Shown here: positions 24,258-38,100 of the stretch, in pieces
Layout: every line of letters begins with the position of its first letter
How positions within the stretch are numbered: the first letter of the stretch is position 1
Assembly: GCF_001625305.1 (NCBI RefSeq)
Contig: NW_017803424.1
Coordinates: 110,352-174,351 of the forward strand
Direction: 5' to 3'
Length of the DNA stretch: 64,000 nt
From: Branchiostoma belcheri
Taxonomy: Eukaryota; Chordata; Leptocardii; Amphioxiformes; Branchiostomatidae
Notes under the pieces: model-generated
Told to the model about the DNA's origin: nothing
Database searches by the model: none
Seen by the model: only the letters and a program-made list of their open reading frames with translations
Translations under genes and position numbers: made by a program

Positions 24258-27200
24258 CTATTGATAGAAAACAAAATACATATCAGTAAGGAACTAGAAA
24301 CATTTACATTTTCTTTTAACAATTACTGCGAAAGAAACGCTGATTTCAAGATTCCCTTTTCAAATATCAATCCAGCCTCAACATGTACCGTACCGTACAC
24401 ATTGATTGTGTTTGTTGCAATAGTTCTCAAGTAATCAATACAGTATGCATAATACTTCGGCTCAAATAAAATCTACATGTATAATACGCATTGGCTACCA
24501 TTTTGGTTATGTCGAAATAGATAAATGTGACATACGTCAAGCCTTTATATTCTCTGTGGTTGCATCTTACGTTTATATCTAACTGACTTCGTGTCCTTTT
24601 TGTTAGGGTGAAGTAGTGCACAGAAAATTAACTTGATTACGATCTTGCCCTATTGTGACAGTACTTGACACAAAATTTGATAAGTCATTCAAGCAAACAT
24701 TTAGCATGGGAATTCCAAACGGTCTTCGATAAATATTAAATATATTAGTTCTTGGTATAAAAGGATATCTTCTAAAAGACATAGGATCGCTATTTGGAGT
24801 AATGCGAACTTTGAAAAAAAAAAGGCCACGCACCTTTAAACACCAGGATGGATGATGGAATCACCACGATTGAACCAGCAGAGCCCAAAGTATTGTTGTT
24901 GAGCAGTATCCCGGCGTACAGGATGTCTTTGATCTCAACGGTTGAGACAGTCCCTCCTTCGCCGAGGTAGACGTCGAAGATGGCGATGACACTTCCTGCT
25001 CGAAAACCTGTGACCTTACAACCTTTGTAGCGATTATCCAGATCGCTGGTGGCGAAGATTCCATCGATCTGAAGACAATTATAAAATTCAATAATTGATA
25101 CCTGTCTGGTAGTTGAAAAGATATTTTGACGTCTAATTTTGCCTACGATCAGTGATCAGTTATCAATGATGGTTGAGAACTAGAAGTAGCATGTCATCCC
25201 GATGGTTATAACACGGACTTTAGGTCCTAATAAATGTAGATGACAAGGTATTTTAAAAAATTCCCGGGCAATTCTAAAGCAATTTCTTAAAAGTACAACT
25301 CACTGCAGCTTCCACTTCTTCCTTAGTTGTGCTGAACTCCTCTGATTCCGGATCACCCAGACCGTTCTCTGTGAAAACCGCTTCATTGGTGCCGATGTGG
25401 GAAATTGTCACCTCCGTGTTAAACGTTGTAGTCTCTATAAGTACAGAATAAGCCATCAAACGGGTAACCACACATAGTTGTCAACATGGGCAAGGTCATA
25501 ATGTAGTGATGTTTATATTTAAAACAAAGTCGTATATGATGCTGTAACCACCCAGCAATAACAATTAAAACAGAGGAAAATCGTGCCTTTCAGTATGTAA
25601 TAGCCTATTGTGTGTGATAAATTCTCAAAATTAATGTCTCTGATCAGGAAATCTGAATTCCGCATTTACACATGGGCAGGTAAAAAGTATTTGGAATCAG
25701 GACCAAATAACTAACCTTTGCATTGCGTGCCATCCTCCGACAGATAGTAGCCAGGTACGCACTGGCAAACAAATAAACCCTCTACTTCGACACAGTCTTG
25801 GTGTACTTTGTCTGGACAAGGGTGGCTCCTGCAGTCATCAACTTATCATATCACAAAGAAAATGAAACAAAAAAGATTAATACAAAACATATTGTCCCAT
25901 TCCCTGCCCCCATGACGGATAATATGCTAAACTGATAATTTTAGGAAAAAATTGGAAACCGTCTGTGGGGGTGCATACAAACCTTTCAAGGTAGTTGCTT
26001 GAATAGGTTGCTGTGTATTCTCGCTCTCCTTTGTTGTTTCCTGATGTTGAGTCTCTGAAAGGTTAATGTATATACTGTGTTTATAATCATGCTCTAAATG
26101 ACATTGCAATTCATCATTATCGCCATTATTGTGAATGTGATTGAAGTGCGCTTCGATCCTTTTCTTCCACTAGTTTAAAGTACCCATAACATAGTAAATT
26201 AAACCATTTTTATTATAATATCCGTGAAATACTTACCTCTCTCCAATGATAGGTTACCACTGATAACAGAAATGATATTTACACTGTCCACTATTTAACC
26301 AACCTGATTATCTGCACTCTATATGTATTTAACTACGAAACCCCTTGGTGTGTTGAAACAATCCTTCTAATTGGTAGCGACGTCACAGCTACAGGACCAG
26401 TAATACAAAGTTGATAACTGTACTTAGATAAGGTCAACTCAAGGAACAGAAGAAATAGACTCCATTTATGATGCCAATAAACGGCTAAGGCCACGTCAGC
26501 CCATTTACAATACAGAACATGCACCAGGTAATTATATATAATGAGTGTAGGCATTTGGAACAGTACTGTAATAATAACATGCCGTACTTGATGTTTCGGG
26601 CCCTAAAGTTGTGAAATTAGAAAATGAAATACAACAGTTTATTTTTGTAGTGATAAAATATATAGACTGTTTTGTTTTAAATTAGGTAGCCAGATACATA
26701 CTTGTGATAGTTATTATATTCCCCTCAATCGTGCAAACTGACAGGAATAAGACCAAATTCTACGTACATCCGTATACAATTTCGTTAGAGTGCTTACAGA
26801 AGAAACACTTTTCGGTAATTGAAAAGTATTAATGTTAGGCTTTGCTACCGATATTAAGAATCTGCCAGATGATATTCTAGTGCACCTATTTTTAAGAGGT
26901 ATCAACAACTCATGACATTCAAATATTGCTCTATGTACGAAGATGTTTGTCAGATTCTAAACAGTTTTTGTAATATTTTAAGGTAATATGTCAGTACTGT
27001 CAGTCTTTTGAAATATATGGTCACTTGTTTATAATTCAATTACTCTGTAAAATCGTGCCTTCCTTGTCATGTATTATGTGTTGTCTTATGTGTCGATGGC
27101 GGCATGAATATAAGTTTCACTCTTGTGTGCCGTTACCGTGTTTTGTCAATAAATGTTTCAACAAAAGAAAAGCTAAAATAAAGCCATAAATCGTAACCCT

Positions 27201-30200
27201 GTGACTACCATTGGCGCGTGTGTGCCAAAAGGCCGTCCAAATAATTTATTTCGACACCGAAAAGCACACTAAATATGCATATCATCTCGACCCCAAAAGC
27301 AAATCATATACTAAAACTCAATGAACTCCAACCAGACCACCTGCGAACACAGAAATATCGACCACTAACATAGTCCTTCCGCAAAAAGATGTCTCCTTTC
27401 CCGGAGGTAACAAAGACAAACAAAAACATAAAACTTACCCACGCAGGATTTGCCGTCAGCGCCGACAGTGTATTCCTCCGGACACACACAGGAATAACTT
27501 CCTGGAGTGTTTTGGCACTGGTACTCACAACCGTGGTTTATCAGGTTACATTCATCCAGATCTATAAAAAAACAGAAAAAATGTAGATAGTGTTGTTTGC
27601 TGAACAGACCTGATATAAGCAAATATTACATCAGTTATATTTTTATACCATTCATTTGTATGTAAATGCCTGTATATTGTCTTGTTGATTTAATATGGGC
27701 CATGGGCTTGAATTACAAGAAAAAATAAGTAAAGTTAAGTAAATAAGTCATTACTCCATCCGTATGCCTGCCTTTGACATAAACACCAACACTTTTAAAT
27801 TTCAGCTTACGAAGAAAAGTGGTGGTATAATCCATTGATATCACTGACACAATGATTTCAATATGGTAAAGGATAATTTCTCTAGTAAATATTTTTTAAA
27901 TATTGAAATATTACAAGGGCAACGTATTTACCATCTTGACAATGCGATCCAGCCCAGCCGTGGGTACAGGAACAACTGTATTGGTTGACGCCATCTTGGC
28001 ATAGACCTTCATGTTGGCAAGGCGAGCTGCTGCATTCATTGATATCTGAAAAAAAAATGGCATCAGCATGTTTCAGTATTTCCTTAATTCTGTAATATTC
28101 ACGTGAATTGGTATCTCTATTTAACATATAATGATATTTTTCGAAAGGTCTGTAATCTCTGTATAGCGTGTTTGATTCTAACATTTGATCAAACATATTT
28201 ACCATCACATGTTCTTGCATCAGTACCAAGTACATAACCGGGTGGACATCCGCAGGTGTAGGATCCGTTGGTGTTTGTGCAGGAATGGGAGCAGTCATCC
28301 AGCTCCAAATGGCATTCATCCAAATCTATTATGTAACAAAATAAAAAACAAGATCAAACTATAGATGTCCCATACTTTTACTGCTAACAAAATTCTTTTT
28401 ACTTTTTTGTTTTCTTTTTCTCACACATTAATGATTGTAAAACGAATATAAGTAAAACAAACTAGATAGTGTGGTGGAGTTTGGCAGAGACCAATTTGGA
28501 CTGTCCAAGTCCTTTTCCACTACTAAGCGAAAACAAACTATTAATTAACCAAAATGTTGAAATAAAATAACAATACAAAACTGAATTGAGTTAACACAAA
28601 AATAATAGCAATTGACAACGCTCAAGTAATAAATAACTAATGCCGTTAATATTTTACAGGGGGTAACATTTGAACACAATGCTACCCCCTCCAAAAGAAC
28701 CCATCAAAAATAGAAAACTTTGAGACTCACCCGTGCAAAGATCACCAACCGGAGCTAGTCCTTCTGGACAGGTACACTCGTAAGTTCCCGGTAGATTCTC
28801 GCAAAGATGTGGACAGCCGTGGTTATTCAGATCACACTCGTTTATATCTGTGAAGAGAAATAGATATTCTATTACTATTAGTTCATGTAAAAGAACATGA
28901 TGAAAACATGAGGATGATTTCATACAACCTGGTGGTTACCAAGAAACAGTCACTATTATTATTATGAATAAATGAGGCAGCGTTTACATTACCTTCACAC
29001 TCAAATCCGTTTCCAATGAAGCCAGGAGGGCATCTACCACACTGGTAACCTCCGTCCTGCAGGTTAACACAAGAGACCCCTGGGAAGCACGGCTCCAGGG
29101 CACATTTATTATTAACACTCACATCACAATTAACACCAATGTATCCTTCCGCGCAGGTGCAGTTGTAGCCATTCACATGGTCAATACAGGTTCCGTTGGA
29201 ACATGGGTTTGATTGACATTCGTCAATTTCTGTTTCACACAGTTGCCCGGTGTACCCTGGACAGACACAGTTGTAGTAGCCTTGGCCGCGAGGCTTGTCG
29301 GGATCAGGAACACACAGTCCTCCATTTTGGCAGTCACACGTTGTGGTCGTCAGCTGAAACGTCTGCTCTGCTGATGAACCACACTCATCCTGAACAGTAA
29401 CGCTGATGTCGAACGTTGTTGTGAAGTCTCCTATCCACGTCAGCTCGCCGTCTGGCTTCACAGTAACGCCTGGACCTCCCGATGTCACGAGACTAAAGGT
29501 CAAAGGTCTGCCTTCTGGGTCTACAGCGCTCAGGGCCATGGTCAGGTTTTCATCGGGAAGCTTTGTGATGGTCGGTGAGGTGGTGAAAGACGGTGGGCTG
29601 TTATCTGGATTAAAACGATAGAGACATTCATGTATACAAACACAGAAAAATTTCATGATATTTTACATTAGCCATCTATATTATCGAAATATATAAATAA
29701 TAATATATAATATTAAAAATATAAAAATATTTAAATATAACAATTTTAATGTAATTTTACATTTTGTGTATTTTTTTACGTATCTTTGTTTTTTTAGTAT
29801 TGAATATTGCGTTCTACATGATCTGCAATCAGTATGTTTTTGCGTACTATTAACGCAGCAACATCTTTCTGACATATCCTTCTATGACTCACTTTGCCTG
29901 TTGGACCAGGTCGTGTTAGAAAATTGAGGCAGACATTGTAGACACCAGTTGTTGGGATCTGGTTCTTCAACCCCGAAGCAGTGTCCTCGGATGTTGCACG
30001 TGTTTTGCTGCATTGAAAAAAAAGCTTCGTATTCAAAGTAACATTGTAAAGTAGAACGTTATGAACCAAATATCTTATCGTTGAATTTCTGGTGTACTTA
30101 GCAATTTTAGTTCGGTATTTTTTAAAATAAATAAATCTGCAAAATACCTTCCACACACAGTCACCTCCTTCAGTACACTCCTGACAGACAGAGTCGTACA

Positions 30201-32092
30201 CTGTGAAGAACAACTCTCCACTGAACCGTTCTCCATCGTTACTGACAGAGACCAGCATCCCATGAGCCACCGCGCCTTCGTTAGTAGCAGGTGTTCCGTA
30301 ACGTACAGGTGACCGGGGAAGGATACATGCCACCTCCCCAAAACTCCTGAACTCTGCTCCAGACCTGCCGCTAGAGGTTTCAGGAATCTTTTGCCCATCT
30401 TCAATCTGGAAAAACATATGGAAACGTTTTATGAATTATTTGTACAGATTTCGTTCTTTTTTGTAATTAGTTAAAATACCTAAGAGTAAAAAATGCAATC
30501 TTTTTGATCAAAGTAAATGGAAACATTAGTATAATACTGGCAATGGCAAATAACAAAATAAGACACTGTATGTTATAAACCTACAACAACGAGCAACACA
30601 AATGGCCATCTACACGGATTGCATGTTCCCTTTTAATGACTTACATGTTTACAAGATTACATGACTATGTTTGTATGTATGTATGTATGTATATTTACGG
30701 AAGGCAATGTTATTTATAATTGTAGATCAATATTATGGTATGCTATGTAATGTGGTTTACCTCAACATGAGTTACTCTGCAGGTGAGATTCTCTGAATCC
30801 ATCAGTCCCTCAGCAAAGAACGAGGTTTTCATACAGGGACGTGTCCGGACGTCACAGAGACCCTCGGCGGGGAGAGCGAGAGCAACGGGAGGCCTGCCAA
30901 CTTGGATGGAGCAGTCTTCCGACGCGTATGCCTCGTTACACTTACAGGTACCGTTCACACACTGGCCGTTGTTGCTACACTGACGTGGACACAGGTTTGC
31001 CGTGATGAAGATTGGGGGTACTGCTGTGCCGTTTTCATTGGTTTCGTACAGACTGACCTCCTTGTAGGCTTTTTCTGCGCAATCTGCCTGGATCTGCTGC
31101 ACTATGATGTCTACATAGTCGAATTCCTCTGTGACCTACAATGATTGTAAAGTAATTGGGATTAGTAGAAGACACCCCTTGCTGGCGTCCCCCAGGGTTC
31201 TATCTTAGGCCCAACACTCTTTATCTTATACATTAATGACTTACCTTCTAGATGTACAACATGTGAGGCGAATCTGTTCGCAGATGACACCTCTCTTACT
31301 GTAGCTCACCGTTCCATCAACACAGTTGTAGACTCACTAAACACAGATCTGGCTACAGTTTCCGAGTGGCTACAACACTGGAAACTAGAGGCTAATAGGG
31401 ACAAATGTAAAGTTATGTTTCTCACTACCCGCCCCCTCCCACAAAGGATCCCCCCGGTCATCTTAGCCGGTACCACCTTACAGATTGTCCACAGTCACAA
31501 ACACCTGGGTGTGACCCTAACCAGTAAACTCACCTGGTCTGCACACGTCGAAGCCATGACAAACAAGGCAAGACGTACTGCTGGAATGCTCTGCGCCCTT
31601 CGGAAAAAGGTGCCCAAGACCATACTACTACAACTGTACAAAATCATTGTCAGACCAGTTCTAGAATACGCTGACATCGTCTGGGGTGGTCTCACCATGC
31701 GTGATCAAAAGACCATCGAATCGGTCCAATACCGGTCAGCCAGAGTGATAAGTGGACACCACGGGATTCCTTATCCCTCTCACAAATCTCTCTATTCTCA
31801 GTTTGCCCTCCCTACACTTACTTACCGTCGTAAGGTTCACGCAGTAACCACTCTGTACAAATTGAAGAATGGTCACTGCCCGCCCCACCTAGCTAGTTTA
31901 TTACCTGTTACCAGGACATCCGCCATACACTCCAGATACCCCCTCAGAAATGGAATAAATCTTTGTGTACAAATCCCCAAAANNNNNNNNNNNNNNNNNN
32001 NNNNNNNNNNNNNNNNNNNNNNNNNNNNNNNNNNNNNNNNNNNNNNNNNNNNNNNNNNNNNNNNNNNNNNNNNNNNTAGTAGTAGTAAGGTA

Positions 32093-32137
<45 letters not shown>

Positions 32138-35100
32138 AAGATATGTCCTGCTATATATATCAGTATAGCTTTATGCAATTCCTTTTTAATATAGGATGAT
32201 ATAAGTCTGCAATATAGAATACATTAGTAATTTAAGTTACAATCAGCAATATGTGTTATGTCGCTACCATTTTGAAGTTTGCACGAATACTCAAATAAAC
32301 CGTGCCAAAATGTAGAATACGACCCTGCTGAGCTATGTGCACGTATTCTTATTGCAATGAAAATCGACATGGAGAAAATGAAAACCCCGGCTTCATCAAT
32401 TAATGACATTTCACCATTAAAAAAACATTTACAAGTTACGAGCTTTTGCAACTGTTTGTAGCTGGAATAATTTCTTAAGAGTTGAAGATTAGCATCATGA
32501 AAGGGATATTTTAGCAATCTTTTAATTCAATTCCTGCTTGGGACAACAATTACGTGAAATAACCACTATGTTTACCCATCTTCAGATATGGCATAAAATG
32601 ATTGCAAATATTTCATTGTACTTTATATGTAATTAGCTAAGGAAGCAAAATGAGAATTTTTTTTGCGTTACAAAAAATAGCAAAAGTTTAACCGTACGAT
32701 TCTGAGCTCACCTTTATGTCAGCCATGCAGAAGTCCACGCCTGACAAGATGTCGACATTGTAAATGTCCCTGCACGTTTGGGCGATGGTCAAGTTCATAA
32801 TGGCTCCCTGACACGCAGATCTCGCGTCCTGCTCTGTGATGCCTTTATTAGGAGTTGGCCAAACGCTGTTGACAACAGGATCAGCGCCTTCTCCATAGTC
32901 AAACACGTAGTCAGTAAGGTCCACGTCATCATTATAGAGCAGTGGATCGTCCTCGATGTTTTCTACTTTCCTCCTCCTCCTGTGGCAGTTGCGGTTTCTT
33001 GCTGATTGGGGAGGTGTATATGGCGTCAGGTTGCTGCTAAATCCACCTGCTTTTGTAAAGTCACAGACCGCATTTCCACCCGAACAGGTACAAAAGTCTA
33101 CGCTTGCAGTATAATTTTCCACTTTTTCCAGGCAGTCGACGTCAAAAAGGCTTGTTCCTGGTGTTATCCTAAGTACATGTATATTAGATGATACTAGATT
33201 AGATAAACAAAAAAGGAACAAAGCCAAAGTTTATTGCACAACGATTGTCACGGGTACAATGTATGGCAAATAATAAGATTACTAGTTGGTATGTGTCTAA
33301 TATAATGCTATATATATGGTCAACGGACATTGTATCTGACAGAGTATTATAAATATTTTGACTCTACATGTACATTCTACTTTACGCTAAACTATACACA
33401 TGAAGGGTACAGTGAGCAGTTGTACCTAATTATACTAAACATGTTCTATGGATATTGCGATAAATCTTATTTTGCTGTAAACTGGGGTACACTGACGCCG
33501 CAAGTACAACACAGTATCCCAAGACACCAAAATACAAAACTTTATCATTATTACAATACTAACGTCATTCAATGAACTAAAAAAAGGTTTTAGAAGTGAA
33601 CCTCTGTGTGCAGCCCCATTTGGAACGTTTATGCTAAACATAGCTTTGATGGAAGTGAATATCTAACGATCATGATTCCTGCCAGGAAAATTTAATCGGG
33701 TGTGAACCTGAGACTGCGGTTGGCGAGAAAAGCTTTTGTGGTGTATTTCAAATACTCAGGACCATTTGGGTTCTACTTGAATGTCATCAGAATGTTAGGG
33801 ACGCTGTTGGAATAATGTAGGGATTTCCAGAATGTTAACATGTACTTATGTAAGAATGCACTTAGAATGCCCTCCGATATTTCGCCCACTTGGAATTCAC
33901 CTATAAACATTCGGGGTGGTCTCAACAATATGCACAGATATTTTCAATGAAGTGAGAATTCCTAGAATGCACTTCATATTTCAATATACCAATAGTTTTC
34001 ATTCATTTCATTCTTCCTTTCGTGTAAAGGGGGTATAAAACATAATGATGCACGTTTTAACAATCATATCTGAATCCCTGTCACTCTATGATCCAGTTTT
34101 GTATCAATAATGTTTTAATTTATAAAACCCCGCACATTTTTAAAACTCACCGCCAGGCGTAAGAGAAATCTCTGTGCCAGTCCGGCCAGATGTGGTGACT
34201 AGCTGTAGTTCCGTCAGGCATCCTCAGGTCATTGTCAGGATTCTCGTCGAAAAATCCACAGATTCCCTCCGTGTGGTTCTTGTCCACCCCCGGGGCATGG
34301 GCGCGTATGGTCATCCAGCTATATCCTGTTGCTTCAACGAAGGCTCCAGAAGGAAGATTGATCTATAGTTTCAAGTAATAACACACATGTACAGTCATTT
34401 TGAATCTTGGAATACCACGATCTTTGTGAACAGTGTTTTAATTAACCAGACAGGTGCTACTTTAGTTTACTAGAGAATAATCTCGCGTAGCTCTTTTAAT
34501 TACCTTCGCCAATAAAAAAAGGTTATGGTTTTAGAGACGTTCTTGTGTGTGTCTTCGTCTTGTGTACTCTCCAACAACGCCGCAAGGGGTATCATTGATG
34601 GGGAGGGGTGTGTGTGCGGTGACCTTATGCTTAGGTCACATTTGAAACGGCGCCCGTTCGGCTTGTCCTCGGTGTAGACGCCGGTCGGCGTCATGACGGC
34701 GAGCGTGCGCCGACTGTCAGGGTCACAATTAAATGTTCCTTTACCTTTAGGCTACCTGTCGGGGCCTGGTTGTGCTCCGGCCGGAGTTGAGGCGTCTTCT
34801 AATTAATATTCATAAACATATGGTCCCCTTGTCGGCCGGTTTCTGTCAGGGACCCGTCCGGTTACCGGCCAGTCTCCCGTCTTGACCCGTGCAGCGTAGG
34901 GTGCCGACCGGCTCTAACAGTTCGGCCGGGCAGCTGTCAGGTCCCTGGCGGGGTCCAGGGGGATCCCGATGGGCTCCTGTCGTGTACGGACACTATGACG
35001 GAGCTTTGTCGCGAACATCATTGTGACTTTAAGTCCTTCCTGCGAATTGACACGACCTCCTACAACGTGTAGGCCCATCCATCGAAAAAAGAGCAAGTGT

Positions 35101-38100
35101 TTTTTTGTGAATGCTCTCTACTTCTTGACACATTTCAATGTATCCACAATGATTTATAGTAACAGAAAATTTATATATTACAGTCTAGTCTGTATGTAAC
35201 ACTTCTGTTTAATTCTATGCAGTGCTAAACAGCCCTTGTTAGCAAGCCTAAAACTCGCCATTACCCTACGCTTCCTGGCGACCGGGAACAGCTACCGATC
35301 CTTGGAGTTGGCCTTCAGGGTAGCCCACATGCAACACAATATCACTGTTCATTCCTGAAGTACATGTATGCCGGGCTATCGTCTCGGCTGTTTTCCGGCT
35401 TGCCCATCGGCATTCTGAAACACAAGTGCACTGTGTAACACACACAAGTACACGGTGTAACACACGCGTGGTGAACTGTGCGACGTAGTCTGAACAAGGA
35501 GTTTACATATGTCCCATATAACCCCATTTTTCTTACCACCTTATGCACTTATCAGCACATGTGACGTCATAATCTTAGGCAAGTGCCTGTTCGCACTGCC
35601 AAATGGGTCCCGGGCAGTGAGGTTACGGCGTCGCTTCGGCGTACCTTGCCGAACGGGGCCCGAAGTGATTTTAAGTTTGAGTTAAAATCAATTTGGCGAC
35701 TGGTCGACCGCGCGGGGCCAATTAGGCCGGCAGCCGTCGGGAAGCCCGCCGGTCTCCATCCAGGTCCCGTTCGGTAGTGCCAAAAAAAGGGTATGTCAAG
35801 GTCAAGGACGAAAACATGGTAGCTTAGTGACCTCGGTCTCGATGGGTGCCCCTTACAAGTTCGTAAGATGGCCGCCGATGTTGTAGATGTACGTACCCGG
35901 AACAAATGACACAGGAGCCAGAGCTACATAGTGACGTGACTGTATTCTCTCCCTCTCCGATTCTCTCTGATACTGGAACTGACTGACTACATGGTTACAT
36001 GGCTTTTTATACTCTTAGGCACCTACTTACAGGTTTCTCGGAAATAGTGCATCATACTTCCCTTCCTGTATCAGTCATGTTGAATCACTTCCTTAGACAT
36101 TAGTGGAAAACCCCTGACCATTACCAAATAAGGCAACGTCCAGCCACTGGGACCTTAGGTTCCCTGCTGTCAGGTCCCCATTAGTTCTTCCCGGGTCATT
36201 AACTAGATGTCACTCAAATATCTCTTACATTTCTCAGAACAGCGGAAAATGATTCAGTACAAGAACACGAAAGTGGTTTTTCAACCTACTGTACAAGAAA
36301 CTTGTATAACCTATGATACTTATTATTATCAATATACTACAGGCTAGGGCGCCCTATTACACAGGCCGAATACGCACCGAGCGGGCCCCTTTCTTCAATT
36401 GTGACCTAGGCTTTAGGCAGGTGCCTATTCGGCCGCCCGACGGGTTCCGGGCGGTGAGGTTACGGCGTCGCTTCGGCGTACCTTGCCGAACGGGGCCCGA
36501 AGTGATTTAAGTTTGAGTTAAAATCAATTCGGCGACCGCGCGGGGCCAATTAGGCCGGCAGCCGTCGGGAAGCCCGCCGGTCTCCACGATAAACATGATA
36601 ACATAAGAACTTCAGGGCTTTAGAAGTGGGAGGGGTACATTTGATGCTATATTTCTAGTTAGACAAATCATGGAAAAGGCCAGAGAAAGAAAAGTAAACC
36701 TTCACTCCCATTTCATTGACTTCAAAGCAGCCTTTCTGTAGAAAAGATCTGTGGAAAATGACGCGAGCCATTAGCCTGGGTACCATCATATTTGTATGCC
36801 AGGGCTCCCATCTTCCCCCCTAAGAAATAGAGTGTGGGATCCCCGGCATACAAATAGGATGGTACCCAGGCTAGCAAGCCATTGGGGTATAGTGGAAAAC
36901 AGTTAACATCGTATAGGAAATGTAAAAAAAAAATAACACACAGTGTGCTTTTATTATTAACAGGCGAATATCCAGTTGGTTTCAGGTGGGAGTGGGAGTC
37001 AGGCAGGGTTGCTTATTGTTACCTGTACTTTTCAACATATTTCTCGCGTTTGTAAAAAAAAAGGCTGAAAATTCTTGATCCCACTTTTTAGGTACATGAG
37101 AACCTCTCCATTTAAGAGAGATATGCTGATGACACTACTCTAATCGCAGCTATGTTTAGAAAGCTCCAGATATCAACAGAGCTTACGTTTCCATGTAAAA
37201 AAAATAGTGTTTAAAGGTCAGTGCGGCAAAATGTAAAGTTATCACTAGTGAGGAAATAGATAACATCATGATAGAAGACACAGCAGTTGAGAAGGTCCCT
37301 GAATTTGTCTTTTTGGAACGTGCCGTTCCTGGTACGACTAGTGACATTAAGAGGAGGATATCGCTTGCTGCCTCTGCATTTTTGGTCCACTCAGAAAAAC
37401 AGTCTGCGACCGTAGGGACATTAGTAAACAACTGACGATACGGCTGTTCCAGGCATTAATATTATCAATTGCCGCACATGCCTGAAAAGCATAGACTAAA
37501 AAAAAATCGGATAAACATTTGTCATCCTGTACACTACATCACCCTTCGGTACCGCATCCCAAATGTAGAACTTCGGTTGAAACTTGAGGCAGAGCAAACC
37601 ATTATTCACAAGATACGTGCTGGAAGGATCAAATTGTTTTGACTGTGATTAGAAGATCGAAAAACACATTAAAAAAAAGATACCCTGGGGAAGATCACCC
37701 AAGAGGTGGAAAGACCAGATGAAGACAGACACAGAGCTCAGCCCAAGGGAAGACGATGGAAAGCGAGAGGCCAAATCCTGGCAACAGCACTTATGCAGAC
37801 ACACAGGTAAGCAAGATAAAAATTATAAATACATACCTTAAACTGTTTTCCATTGCCGTCTTTCTCAACGATGAAGCCAGGAGAAAGTTTACCGTCGCCG
37901 TTTGCAGTCAGGTACCGGACACTTGCAGCACCGTTGATGTTGTGGCACTTATCTATGATCACAGCATCGTTCCCCTCTCGGACAGCTACACCACAGTTAC
38001 AGGAGATATCACCACGGCACCGTATGTGACGTGACTGCACCTAGAAATATTAAATGCAAATATGTACTGCTATGCTATTTTTTTTCAATCCATATGTAAG

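Noticed and set aside
26237..26259. 23-base microexon on the minus strand bounded by CAG and GTAAGT
   Set aside because: It would enter in phase 1 and leave in phase 0, breaking the frame to the next exon.
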